The notes under the pieces were generated by a model. That model was not told where the DNA came from and searched no databases. It was given only the letters and a program-made list of their open reading frames with translations. Shown in pieces: positions 1-10,796 of a stretch of 64,000 bases of DNA. Origin of the DNA: Pycnopodia helianthoides (taxonomy: Eukaryota > Echinodermata > Asteroidea > Forcipulatida > Asteriidae); assembly GCA_032158295.1 (NCBI GenBank), contig CM063258.1, forward strand, positions 13,429,703-13,493,702, in the 5' to 3' direction. Within the stretch, counting starts at the first letter, position 1. The number at the start of each line of letters is the position of its first letter. Position numbers and translations under genes: made by a program.

Positions 1-68
1 GACAGTAAAGTTCTGAGCCCACGATTTGAACTGGAACCGAGATTACTGGTATGAACTTAATATATACA

Positions 69-208
69 GCTAGATAGCTCTGTGTAGAGCGCCGGCATGT
101 TAATCCAGAGGTGTTGGTTCAAATCCCGCTCTAGTCAATTTCTCTTTGTTCAACCCCAAACTATTTAAACTTTACCCTGTCAGTTTCCCTTGTGGTTTAT
201 AAATTATT
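69..208 (+). mobile_element. SINE-A copy (tRNA-derived)
   Basis: The head reads GCTAGATAGCTCTGTGTAGA (A-box-like), then GGTTCAAATCC (B-box consensus) near 117-127, then GCTCTAGTCAA and the tail CAGTTTCCCTTGTGG. The same order recurs in more than eight copies in the window, which identifies it as a dispersed SINE and not a functional tRNA gene. Confidence 0.8.
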
Positions 209-818
209 ACTCAACTTTATATATAGTCAGTTTACTTCAAAAGTGAAATTGTTATTTTTTGTTTTCCTTTTTAACTAACCAACAATCCTGTCCTTTTCCT
301 GCAGTTCTACAAACCTAAATATTGGCCTTTCAGTCGTCAATCTCCAATAATGTGACAACCGAACTGACCTCGGATGAACCACAAACCCCCAAACTGACAA
401 AACTAGTTATAAGAACCGCCCCCCGACAAATTTAAAAAGTATCGCCCGTCAGAGAATGCACGGACAACTCTCTTTTACAGCGTTGTGTGCGACAGCAGCG
501 AAGAAACCTGTCCACGTTTCCTACCAACGAGTACATGTATCTTCCCCAGGCCAGGAGCATCTGTATTGCTATAACATTTATGCCTTACTGGTAAACGCGG
601 CAGCTGATGGTTCAATCCAGGAGGCTCTGCACACGTGTCCCTCGTACATACTGCCCAGTTTGACGAGCAATTGGATACAAATTAAAGACCACGGCAGAGT
701 AATCGTTTGAGTGAAATGCCTGCCAGGTAGGTCATTTGGGTTTTCTGAGGGGGCAGCTATAAAGCTTTCGGAGCATTTGACATTAAAGGTAGAATAGAAG
801 TTTGGCGAATGATCTGGG
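209..818. other. Intronic, nothing recognised
   Basis: No exon, RNA gene or repeat was identified here. Short open frames on both strands at 456-832 overlap each other and lack any recognisable motif. Confidence 0.5.
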
Positions 819-1002
819 GGCCCCAATTTCATAGAGCCACTTAAGCAGAAAATAACAATTTTCTGCTACACATAAATGAGCAGAATACCAGTCAGGTCCA
901 AAATGTGCAATGTTATTTTGGCTGGTACTCTTAATCTGGTAAGCATAAATTTGTTGTGCTTCGCTAATTTTTGCGATTAAGCAGCTCTATGAAATTGAGC
1001 CC
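819..1002. mobile_element. MITE-P copy
   Basis: Near-palindromic element. The left end GGCCCCAATTTCATAGAGC and the right end CTCTATGAAATTGAGCCC are inverted repeats. Subterminal GCTTAAGCAG and TAAGCAG blocks and a central GGCTGGTA block recur at 2818, 12513, 31942 and 38196. A short related piece lies near 1059-1100. Confidence 0.85.
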
Positions 1003-1321
1003 GGAATTTTGTTTAACAACTTTTCATCTGATATCTTATTTTTATAAACTTGTTACCCCAGAACCTAAGTTTGTAGAGCCGCTTAAGTAGAAAAAGCAAC
1101 AAAAAATTCCTCTTAGGAATGTACAGACCCATTTGTTTTTGCTGTCCGATGACGTCACGTTTAAAATTTCGCTATGAAAGAGTATCAGATAAAAATACTT
1201 TTTTTACACCGTTTTAACGTGAGGTCAGAGACTTGTAAATTTTCCCCCCACTTTCATGAGGACTCTATCCAATCGGAAAATGAGTGCATCACAAAACTGA
1301 GTTTGACCTTGGAACCCCTCT

Positions 1322-1708
1322 TTAAAGACACTGGACACCTTTGGTAATTGTCAAAGACCAGTCTTCTCACTTGGTGTATCTCAACATATGCACAAAATAA
1401 CAAGCCTGTGAAAATTTGAACTCAATTGGTCGTCGAAGTTGCGAGATAATAATGGAAGAAAAAACACCCTTGTCACACAAAGTTGTGTGCTTTCAGATGC
1501 TTGATTTGAGACCTCACGCGTGAGGTCTCAAAATCAATTCAAATATTTTACCAAGAAATTACTTCTTTCTCAAAAACTATGTTACTTCAGAGGGAGCTGT
1601 TTCTCACAATGTTTTATACTATCAACAGCTCTCCATTGCTCATTACCAAGTAAGTTTTTATGTTAACAATTATTTTGAGTAATTACCAATAGTGTCCAGT
1701 GCCTTTAA
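1322..1708. mobile_element. M1 MITE, full length, TTAA-bounded
   Basis: Bounded by TTAA at 1322-1325 and 1705-1708. The ends TTAAAGACACTGGACAC and GTGTCCAGTGCCTTTAA form terminal inverted repeats, and there is a central GAGACCTCACGCGTGAGGTC palindrome. Other copies are at 20708-21083, 44186-44572 and 62630-62920. The TTAA target suggests a piggyBac-type mobiliser (inference). Confidence 0.88.
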
Positions 1709-2333
1709 CCTACCTTTCGCCTTGCTTACTGTAAACAGGAAGTACAAAAACCGTGAGCTGAACTGAAAATGAACTTTAAAAAAATTGTTTCCAAATCGCT
1801 TTCTGTACCTCTTGTGGATTGTGCATGCAAACCAGGCTAAAGTCAAGACATCTTCTCACACACAGTGATAACCAAAAAAAAGTCGACGACAGAAGGAAAG
1901 CCGTTCTCCGTCAGTGGAAGCACAGATAATTACGTCCGTTTCCAAAACGCTGTTTGAGTTGTTCTAGTTTTGGGCCCGCTGACCTGAATTTTAATTCACA
2001 CCTTCACAGTGTGAAGGAAGAAATGTCAAAGGGGGGGGGGTAAAGAACAACTTCAGGCGGGAGAAGGAAAACAGTAAAATACACCCGCTTGGAATAAATC
2101 CCATGAAGAATTTGAAACATTATCGGACACTCCATGCACAGGTGCTGATTATCTCAGCCGCTGGCCCCCAGCCGTGCACTTCAATTTTTTTTTCTCTTTC
2201 AGCCTTTTATTCACTGCCGTATCATCAGCCTCAACGTCCGTGGTGTGCGTGCCGTGAATCCCCAACAAGAGATTGGGGGTTTAAACGACTTTCAGCCGGA
2301 GCGGAGTGGAGGTTAAACCTTTAAACGATTTGG
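1709..2333. other. Intronic, nothing recognised apart from a G-run
   Basis: Contains a poly-G run near 2031-2040 and a T-run near 2188. No exon or dispersed repeat was recognised. Confidence 0.5.
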
Positions 2334-2512
2334 AAAATGCAACCCTAACTTTGTATGAGCTTCCCTTTTGTTGTCTGCAAAAGTACACGGACCTCTTTGG
2401 AAACCACAATTCTTTACAAAATGCAATCCTAACTTTGTATCTGGGCTTCCCTTTGTCTGAAAAATTTTTGCAAAGTACACGGACCTCTTCGAAAAAAACA
2501 CAATTCTTTGCC
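2334..2512. repeat. Two-copy diverged tandem repeat (about 85-95 bp)
   Basis: Copy 1 (2334-2417) and copy 2 (2418-2512) both start AAAATGCAAYCCTAACTTTG, share AAAGTACACGGACCTCTT and end with CACAATTCTTT. Confidence 0.8.
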
Positions 2513-2817
2513 AATCCCTTCAGGTTTCTTGAGATGAAATTAGAGGATTGAAATGGACTTGTCCAAATACCAAGACTAAGTCGTCAGTTTTTTAATGTTT
2601 TTTTTTTTTTAAAACAAGAGGAGTAGAATGAATGTCCTTCTAAACTCAATGCTGTACCATCCCTCTATGGTGCTCTCGAAATTAAAGAAATGGAATAAAG
2701 GTACTTTTCCGAAAAACTACCAGTCCTTTATTTACTGGGTCTCTGAAAACCAGAGGCTTGGAATTACAGTATGCTTAAGTCTTCTACAACCAAATGATGC
2801 ACTATGCTTTGGTAACT

Positions 2818-3003
2818 GGGCCCAACTTCTTAAAGCCTGTAAGCACAGAAAAACTCTTGCTTTTGCTTAGCAAAAAAAAGGGGCAACCGGTCCAAACACC
2901 ATACAGTTACCATTGCTACGACTGGTATCCCATCTTTTCTTGCTGAGCCAAGAAATTTGCTAAGCAGAAATTTCTGCTCAACAGCTTTATGAAACAGGGC
3001 CCC
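2818..3003. mobile_element. MITE-P copy, diverged
   Basis: Starts GGGCCCAACTTCTTAAAGC and ends AACAGCTTTATGAAACAGGGC. Internal GCTTAGCA and GACTGGTATCC blocks match the family. It is more diverged than the other copies. Confidence 0.7.
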
Positions 3004-5397
3004 TGGTCTCTGCAAACTAGATGGTTGGAATGATTGTACTCTTAAGAAATCCGACGATGTGCTTGTAAACCCCGCTCATTGTAAGTCTCTGTTTTACTAT
3101 AAGATCAGAATGTACCCTCCCCCCACACTAATTATTCTGGTCTTTAAGCCCCTCTACGCATGTTCCTTGTTGCATCCCCCATTGGCAATATTACCTGCAC
3201 CCTCATCAACGAGGGGCTACCGCAGATGTATATGAACTGACGACCTACAGCACGAAGCAGCGTAGTCAGTGATTTTCATTAAAGGACAGCTGAAACAACA
3301 TGGGTATTTAGTCAAGTACATGTACCACTCTTCATGGGTTGTGCGCGTTGTTTGATGACATCCAAACAAGAGTTTTATTTGCTCTACATACCGGCGTACA
3401 ACCGTTATGGAGAGGGATTCGATTTGTATTCAGAAGTTTTTCCGCGAGCTTTGGAAAAAAAAGTATCTTTTCTTCGTACAGTTGGAGTGCCCTCTCTTGC
3501 AGTTATTGGCAATGAACTTAAAATGGAGGTTTAATTATGACAGTAAATCCTTGGCGTTTTGGTCAGGAGCTATCCAAAATCCATACAGATATTATGCAAA
3601 TATTGGATGCCTATATGAGTGCATTGTCACAGAATACAAATGAGGTTAAACCTGGACTTTATTCTATTCCATGAGGCGGAAGCCAGTGAAATGGAAAAGC
3701 CTGATTTCACCGAGTGATAGTCTGCAACAAATGCTTGAATGAAATGCATTCAATGTTTGTTTTATTTGATATTTTTTTCGTCATCAACACCAAACAGACA
3801 CTGAAACTCGTCCACACTCTGAAAAACTCTCCATAGGAGACACCAATCTCGACACAACCTTGCCTGGTTTGGACAAACAGTCGGGGTGTGATTATTTTTT
3901 TAATGACGCTGGAAAGGTCAGAAGTTCTACAATTATTCATATAGGACTCCAATACTAAATTTGGGGCGATGCGGCAGTATATTACGAGGCAAAAAAAAAA
4001 TGGATAACAGGTGACAGATGTTTCACCAATCAAATGACAAGGATTGTGTTTGCGGTATGTAATATTTTCCATGGTAACTTACAACCAAAAAGTTTTGGAC
4101 TCTGATCTGTGACTAGTCTAGGAGTACAGTAAAAAAAGAACAAAGAAAGAAGAAACCATCACACTCAAGGAAAAACCATGAGATGAATATTATTTTTTTT
4201 AGAAGTGGTCAGGCCAGATCCAGAGAGTCATTGCCAGGGGGGAACTCTGAGCTATTTGCCTGGTTGGCTGGTGTGGTAGCGATGATCAAGGGGGAAGGTG
4301 GGGGTGATGGGAAGGAGGAGAGTGGGGGGCACACCCTCTTCAGCACTGTATCTGCCAACAGCATTCAGTGATCATATATGAACTACATACAGGACCAATA
4401 TTAGCAAGTGAACACTGAGTAAATATCCTATCAGTCTCTACTATGCCTAGTGTTCCAGAACCATCGATTACCAGTTACGTCACCAAGCCGTAAGAATATC
4501 ATCGTGGATTTTCAGGGACGACTGACGAGCATTCAAATCTTTCCGTAGGATATCAAGTAAGTTAGTGTTGTGACGGCCACAACGCCTTCCCATGGTGTCA
4601 TGAACCACAACTATAGCAAACATGAGAGTGTGTTCTAAGCAGGTGAGTCAGGATGCATGCAAAGCACACATGTCCAAGCATGCACCACCTTGCCCTCTTC
4701 ACTAATTCGGCTAAAGGACATGCTCCACATCGGAGATACAAGGATCAATAGTTCGATATCGCAGATGGCCGGCCGACGACGACATCGAAGAATTCTTCGA
4801 AAGGTGGCGACGGTGGCAGGCGTGTCTAGTTTTCTCGGGCACGTTCTTTGGTGCATGCCCAGCTACTGGAGTTACACAGGAGGACAGACAAGACCCTAGC
4901 ATTGTACACACATGCGAGTTTGATTGCGGTATAGTAGAACTCAAGAAGTCCCCGTCTCTTTAAACCAGTCATCCACGATTGCCTTAACACACACATACAT
5001 CACAGTGATTAACACAATATTGATTTACAGGAGTGCTGCCTGGCATGTTTTAACGCCTACTGACCCGTCCTAGATATTATAAATGGATCGAGGTACAGGA
5101 ATTCAACGGAGACAGCTGGCACTGGAGCCTCTATCATGGGTGGATCGGCTGTGGATGCATGGGTCAACATCAACCGATTGATCCATCAACTGATTGATAC
5201 ATCAACCTGTGTGTTTGTGTTACATTATCCAAAACTCTCCAGAGACAAACAACCATGACGTTTAATTCTGGTAAAAACATGATTTTGATAGAATCAGGCA
5301 GGGCTCATCTTGCCAACTCAAGGCAGCTATGGGGAATGCAGTTTGGAATACAAACCACCTAACCTGGCTCATTGGTATCCTTAATTATCGAGGCTTA
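3004..5397. other. Intronic, largely unassigned
   Basis: No exon recognised. At about 4440-4950 the minus strand encodes short open pieces (MGRRCGRHNTNLLDILRKDL near 4595-4536, and a piece near 4635-4856) that faintly resemble LINE 3'-end protein. The similarity is too weak to call. The rest is AT-rich intron. Confidence 0.4.
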
Positions 5398-5665
5398 ATT
5401 CCTACCATAATTGCTTCTCTGCACCCAAGTGTACGTTATAGCTCAGTTTTGGTGGACTAAACCTTAGAATCTTGTGTGACGATCAAGGTATTCTACCATA
5501 ATTTCTTCCTTGTGTCCAGGTGTATATAACTGGACCAAACCTTGGCTCTTGTGTGCTTGATCAAGCCATTCTATCATCATTTCTTCTTTGTGCCCAGGTG
5601 TATTTAACCAAGCATACCTTGGCGGACCAAATCTGGGTTCGTTTATGCTTGATCAACAGTTTGAT
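5398..5665. repeat. Three-copy diverged tandem repeat, about 80-90 bp unit
   Basis: Units starting near 5398, 5489 and 5568 share ATTCYACCATAATTKCTTC, a CCAGGTGTA block, ACCAAACCTTGG and a final CTTGATCAA. A fourth, separated copy lies at 6517-6598. Confidence 0.75.
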
Positions 5666-5862
5666 CAAATTTCATGGCCAATGTCTCAGTCATCCGATCC
5701 TGGTTCTGACCTTAGAGTCCATTAAGGCTTTTTTGATTTTTGTTTGTTTCATGAAAGAGCCCCCTCTGCCTGGGAAAAGTTGTCTAGCCCCAAACGGACT
5801 GGAAAATTCAAGACCTGGACTAGATAGCTGTCAGTACGTTAATTGCCTCTTTAACTAAGAGA

Positions 5863-5995
5863 GGTTTGCGGTAACACCATGTTAAAATCTCTTTTGAGTA
5901 ACTGTTGGTTCTGAAAAGAACCGGTAGTTAACGACTCAACGTTTCGATCAGTATGCTCTGACCGTCTTCAGGAGAATGCTGGACTCTGTTGCTGG
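5863..5995 (-). mobile_element. FB element fragment with hammerhead-like core
   Basis: Contains GTTGGTTCTGAAAAGAACCGG and CAACGTTTCGATCAGTATGC, related to the foldback elements at 22372 and 28558. On the minus strand 5971-5942 reads CTGAAGA, one C, GGTCAG-loop-CTGATC, then GAAA, a hammerhead-like order. Only one arm is present. Confidence 0.6.
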
Positions 5996-6516
5996 ATGCT
6001 GCTTAAGTATTGCCTTGTAGGTGATTAACTGTGAGTTGGTCTTGGTTCGGTGACGCACGAAGGCGGGAACTAGACGAGCTAGGCTTAGCTCAGTGAAGCA
6101 TCTTTCAAACCAGACTATTTTTATTCTGGAAGTTTCAACTACCCCTCCCTCAACAATTTTACGCATCAACTCAGACTTCACATTCCTCTTATGAATTCAC
6201 ATACAGCTCTTATAGACTGAGAGAGCTCTACACGTGCATCTGGATCGATTTTTGTAGAAGCCAGAAATACACCACCATAATTTGTTCAGTGAACTTGCTC
6301 ACCTCCCCATGGGGATTTAGTCATTCTGGGAAATCGGTCTTCTCCATCGAAGGGAAATTTCTTTTCACTCCACTCCTCGCAATCCCCCGCAAAAATAAAA
6401 AAAGATAAATAACGGGACCGGAGGGGACGGAAATTCCTTTGACTGAAAAGTGTGTCAGACATGGTCAAATTTCTTCCACTGTCTTTAGCACCCATTCACA
6501 CCACCTCCACCTCCAC
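5996..6516. other. Intronic, nothing recognised
   Basis: No repeat family, exon or RNA gene was recognised. Confidence 0.5.
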
Positions 6517-6598
6517 TCTTATGTGCTTGATCAAGCCATTCTTTTGCAATTGCTTCTCTGGGCTCAGGTGTACATAACTCAGGAAAGCTTCATATAAC
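6517..6598. repeat. Dispersed copy of the 5398-5665 repeat unit
   Basis: Shares CTTGATCAAGCCATTCT, an ATTGCTTCTCTG block and CAGGTGTACATAACT with the tandem units 0.9 kb upstream. Confidence 0.65.
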
Positions 6599-8134
6599 CA
6601 AAACTATCGGAATCGTGTTTTGAAAAGCAGTCTGGGTTCCAAAATAGATCAAAAATAATGGGAAGAACTATTAAAGTATAATATAATAACAAAATCTGGT
6701 AAAAATATAAGTTCAAGATTGTCTTAACATTCTCCACACAAACATCAAAGCCAACTTGCAGTCAACCACAAACTCGGCAAACTCATTACGGTGTTCCACA
6801 ACACAGCAGTTTTGATAAAATGTCTTTTAAATTAGGAACCAAAGGTCGCCGATACAACTTTTGAAATTGGGATTCAGAATAAATTGGTGGGGGATTTTTT
6901 TGGGCCGGAAAAGACAAATTTGAAGAGTGAAATTTAAAACAGTGTTAAGGTCGTTAATTTACGCTGTACCAATAACAATCAAGCCTGCGCCCTTCCGTAA
7001 ATTGTCGGCACGGGGCTTGTAAATATGAAATTTAATCCTTGTTTAAATATCCCGCCCTTTTCTGATAAATCTGCCCAGTAACGGTGATCTCTCTTGTCTA
7101 GCGGCTGATGCGTTATTAGAATGAGACGACCAAGACAAACAAAAGGGGGTGATTAGCGACAAAGCAGCGCCGGCATTCTCTGATTAGACCAAGGATTGTG
7201 TATTCGGGAAACCAGAGATTCCGACGTTGGTAAAGACAAGACACCTACTCCCCCCCCCCCCCCCCCCCGGTATTTTATCTTAGAGTGCCTTGTCTGATGA
7301 TCACACCCCTCAATCGTGGACTACCTCGTGATGAACGTGATAAAGGGATACCCAGCGAGAACTAATGCTGGAGAGATAACGAGTTATGAGATACTCAGAA
7401 AGAGGGGGAAAAAACAGGAAAAAAACCTGACAGAACAAATCAGGCATTTGCTGTCTCAGCAAGTAAAAACAAACAATTCGATAAATTGCAACCAAGTCCC
7501 ACGGCAAAAGCGTAAGCCACGACACAACTTCATGCTGATGGCTCTCCAGATATTGGAGCGATGTCCCTTTCAGAAAGAAATAAAACCTACAAGCTTGTTT
7601 GTAAATATGGCGCAATTCCACTCGGGTTGGGACATTTAACCCTTTACCTGTTTAACCATGAAAAAAAATTATGAAATCCAAATTTTTCCTTCACATTTAT
7701 AACCGAAGCCGACGGTAAACAAGTAATTGAACCTTCCTTTTCCCGCTTGCCTGTAGAGAATTTTTTCCCTGCTTTGTTTTGTAACAAATAGTAACAATGA
7801 TAATGTTACTTTTTAGAGACCATGGTGAGCACTCTCCTACACAAAAAGCATCAGGTTACTTTCTATTTTCTATAAAACAAATTTAGCCCCAGACACTATC
7901 CAGTGAGAATGGTTGACATCCCTTTTGTTGGTAGAATGTGTCTTATCTTAATCCCCAATAATTTGTAATATTACAAATTATAGATGTGCACATTATTTGC
8001 AATCCCCTACAATCTGTTGAACATTTTGCTTTACATTTTGCTTTGCATGCTGGGAACACTACACCAGCACAATGGATGTGCACCACACTTTGGTTTTTAA
8101 TTGACAATCAAGACTTGGACGGTACAGTGTTGTG
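6599..8134. other. Intronic, mostly unassigned
   Basis: Holds a 20-bp C-run at about 7249-7268. Overlapping open frames on both strands at 7310-7639 show no recognisable domain and are treated as chance. Confidence 0.5.
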
Positions 8135-8330
8135 TGATTGGCTGCATATTGCGCCACCGCACCTTGTAAACCATTACATTGTGCTATGTAAAGGAATAGG
8201 TCTCAAACTTCAAAAAGTAGCTCCACATATATACCTTGTAGGAAAATACTGACTGTTGAAGCGCCTTGAGCGTCACTGAGTGACGGATATGAGCGCTATA
8301 TAAGAAGCCACTATTATTATTAATATTATA
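8135..8330 (+). mobile_element. SINE-B-type 3' part
   Basis: GATTGGCTGCATATTGCGCCA, AAACCATTACATTGTGCTATG and the terminal GAGCGCTATATAAGAAG followed by ATT repeats match the 3' half of the SINE-B copy at 14330. The tRNA head is missing. Confidence 0.65.
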
Positions 8331-8614
8331 TTCCTTAATTCTGCAAAGTGTGTTGACATCTTCTCCTTTACAGGTCAGCTCAAAGTACCCTAAAGAAAAT
8401 AGAGAGCTGGTGGCACCAACGATCGCATGGTACCCCGCACCCATAGTTCCGATTCTCCGTTTAATCGTATGAGTAACATCAATGTAGATGCACAACCCTA
8501 CTGTCTACTCTTGACTAATTGGCTCCAACTGATTATTAGACAACCACAAGAACTGCATTGGCGTAGATTGTTCTTCAGGAGTATTTCCCAAATGAAAGTT
8601 AACAACGTAGTGAC

Positions 8615-8702
8615 TTAATTAAGTAGTCACACTTTGTGTCTCGAGGTTCAAGATCTTACCGAAAACAGCATTCTATGTCTTAAGAACTGCTTTGAACCTT
8701 AA
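8615..8702. repeat. Direct repeat, copy 1, ending at MITE M3
   Basis: Starts TTAATTAAGTAGTCACACTT and ends GCTTTGAACCTTAA. Its last TTAA (8699-8702) is also the first TTAA of M3. Copy 2 is 9065-9153. Confidence 0.85.
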
Positions 8703-9068
8703 AGGAACATTACAGAATTGGTAAGAAAAAAACTTGTAAAATATACTTTTTGATCACAGGTTTACATAAAACTTACATGGTCTAATAGTGATGATAGTAG
8801 AAAACATCTCTTGAAATATTTCTGTCTGAAATGCCATATTTTTCGATTGGAGTTTATCGCTCAGTGAGCGTTTTATTCATTTGTTGAATCTATATGATTT
8901 CATGCAAATGTGTAATCGGTTTTTCACTATTTTCTTGTGACCCAGATGGCCGATCGATCTCAAACTTCTACAGGTTTGTCAGTTTATGCATATGGTGGAT
9001 TACATAAAGTGCTTACACTGCCAGCAACTGTTTTGTTAGCAAAAACCAATTCTGTAATGTTCCTTTAA
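8699..9068. mobile_element. M3 MITE, full length, TTAA-bounded
   Basis: The ends TTAAAGGAACATTACAGAAT and ATTCTGTAATGTTCCTTTAA are inverted repeats bounded by TTAA at 8699-8702 and 9065-9068. It sits exactly between two copies of an 88-bp direct repeat. Confidence 0.88.
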
Positions 9069-9153
9069 TTAAGTAGTCACACTTTGTGTTTCGAAGCTTC
9101 AAGATCTTATCTAAAACAGCAATCTATGTCTTAAGAGTCGCTTTGAACCTTAA
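9065..9153. repeat. Direct repeat, copy 2, starting at MITE M3
   Basis: Same sequence as 8615-8702 with scattered differences. It begins at the TTAA that closes M3 and ends about 100 bp before the donor of the 9254-9445 exon. Confidence 0.85.
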
Positions 9154-9253
9154 ACAGAGAAAGTTTTGTTTCAAAATTACATACAAATGTATGCCATCCT
9201 TAGAGACATAAGTAGTAGGGGAAACAAAATCTACAAAATTGTCTTCAACTTAC

Positions 9254-9445
9254 CATTCCGGAGATAGAGGGTGTATCGTCAGGTTTCAGGATTAGAGCCT
9301 CCGTCGTGAAGTGATACTGCAACGCTTCCATCAACTGCTCTCCCGTGCAATTCCCCTTCGGGTCCCCGACCTTGTACCAGCCGTCGGGGTACCAGCCGAT
9401 TATCATCCAAACATTCTTGGGGCCGTACAGCTTCTGTTTGTATAC
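9254..9445 (-). CDS. GABBR1: GABA-B receptor subunit 1, internal exon (fourth in window), LB2 lobe
   Basis: This 64-codon exon starts VYKQKLYGPKNVWMIIGWYPD and ends DDTPSISGM. The acceptor is ACCTGGGCAG before GTATAC, preceded by a C-run on the coding strand (G-run at 9460-9473 on plus). The donor is ATG followed by GTAAGT. Both are phase 0. It aligns gap-free to recalled human GABBR1 (VYKERLFGKKYVWFLIGWY...SISNM). Trp18 matches the ligand-site Trp278. Cys33 matches Cys293, the partner of Cys259 in the preceding exon. N32-C33-T34 is an N-glycosylation sequon also present in the human protein. The next exon would start with a TSQEF-like sequence and was not found between 1 and 9253, so the following intron is at least 9.25 kb. 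Confidence 0.95.
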
Positions 9446-10592
9446 CTGCCCAGGTGTGCGGGGGGGGGGGGGGAAAGAAACAGTTTAGAGAGATAAGGCC
9501 AACAAAAAAAAGCACCAGTTGATCGTCCCCTCCCTCATCCTTTTTTGAGGCCGCATCCTTTTTATTATTATTTTTTATTTTACTTTTTTTCTTCTTCAAA
9601 AAGGCCCAATTTTTTGTGTGTTTTTCATTAAACTTATCAATCTTTTAGAACTTGTAACTACAGAAAGTAAGTGGTGACGTTAAAGTGAAGAATTGGTGGC
9701 CAGTTTGAATTAAAATGCTTGGCGGCCACCTTCGAAAGAAATAAAAAATAACAAATAAAAAGCCCCCTCATCCTACTCTTTTTGAATAAACCTGGACGAT
9801 CAACGGGTATTCTTTTTTACTTGGCCTAATAGCAAAGCTTTTCAAGGGAATCTCAGTGGCCCACCTTCCGGCCCTGGGGTGTTTCATCTTTTGTCTTTCT
9901 AGAGGAAACACTCTTATCAGTCTCAGCAAAATCTTTCCAAAATGTGCCTCAACGTGTGTACCTTGGCTTCTGTTTGTGCATTCATTAAAGAGGTCAAACT
10001 TTGGGTGGGTGTTTTACCTACCCTCTTCTCCCTCTTCCTTTGAGGAAAAAAAATATGTTAAATTACCAGGGCCTTATGGTTGGGGTTCACCACCCCCCGC
10101 ACCCCCAGACCCAAGTTACTCACAGTTTTACATTCTGTTACAGTCCTCCATTTGAATAGGTTAACATCCTAAAACAACCTTTTCTGCCACTGGCTCATTA
10201 AGCACATTAGTTTAAAAAAAAAAACAACAACAACAAAACTTTCGATCCTCAAGCACATCCGACGGCAAAATAAAACTTCACATCTCATAAACTTGCGGAA
10301 AGGAAAAATTACAGGAGAAACTGAAGACAAATTAAAGAACCTTCTTGAAATAGTATAGGACTATGACATTTAGAATACCCTGTGGTCTTAAGATATCAGC
10401 ACTTAACCCTTGTGGGAAAAAGTTAAAAAAAAATTAAAAATTAAGGACACCAAGAAGATTTTTCCTGACATTTCTGTTGGCGAGAAGGAAGTGTTAGAGT
10501 GAAGATATGTGACCGTATCACCGGTTGAGATACCCCCAAATTATCTCCCTGATCTTCTAATTGTCACAGACTTCGTCTGAGCCTCCTCTCAC
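9446..10592 (-). other. GABBR1 intron, 1147 bp
   Basis: Shortest intron in the window. It has a G-run at 9460-9473 (a C-run on the transcript just upstream of the acceptor), T/A-rich stretches and an A-run near 10213. No SINE or MITE was recognised. Confidence 0.8.
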
Positions 10593-10760
10593 CTCACAAA
10601 AGACCCTGCGGGCCATGTCCTCGTAGAACACGCCGATGATGATGCGAGCGTCCTCCCGCTTCAGATTCTGCACGGCGTTGTCCGGCTCCGACAGGAAGCT
10701 CCGCCTGCTAAAGATCTCTATCCCTGCGTCCTTGGCGCGCTTCTCCAGGTCCTCGATGGT
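10593..10760 (-). CDS. GABBR1: GABA-B receptor subunit 1, internal exon (third in window), LB1/LB2 region
   Basis: This 56-codon exon starts [17 protein letters not shown] and ends [14 protein letters not shown]. The acceptor is CCCATACAG before ACC and the donor is GAG followed by GTGAGA; both are phase 0. [16 protein letters not shown] matches the human NLKRQDARIIVGLFYE block as recalled. Tyr46 corresponds to the ligand-site Tyr250 and Cys55 to Cys259, which pairs with a cysteine in the next exon. The exon is moderately GC-rich compared with its introns. Immediately upstream on the coding strand is a 1.2 kb polypyrimidine run beginning about 35 bp from the acceptor. The reading frame stays open through the acceptor into that run, so an open frame alone would greatly overstate the exon. 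Confidence 0.96.
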
Positions 10761-10796
10761 CTGTATGGGATCATCGGAAACGGAAACGGAAGCGGA

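Noticed and set aside
3707..4072. 121-residue minus open frame as a gene
   Set aside because: Composition and content look random; no domain, signal or splice evidence.
4440..4950. Possible LINE or IS-like coding remnant on the minus strand
   Set aside because: MGRRCGRHNTNLLDILRKDL faintly resembles LINE tails, but the match is too weak and broken by stops to call.
7249..7268. Long C- and G-runs across the window as G-quadruplex elements
   Set aside because: Many homopolymer runs occur in this genome. Single runs without the spaced G-tract pattern do not support a quadruplex call, and their lengths may be assembly-dependent.
8184..8495. Minus open frame (GAGYHAIVGATSSLF) as a possible downstream GABBR1 exon
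   Set aside because: No match to the expected next segment (TSQEF...AYDAIWALA) or to transmembrane segments, and part of it overlaps a SINE tail.
1..9253. Search for the next GABBR1 exon (LB2 end or seven-helix domain)
   Set aside because: No minus-strand sequence matched the expected motifs with splice sites, so none is reported.
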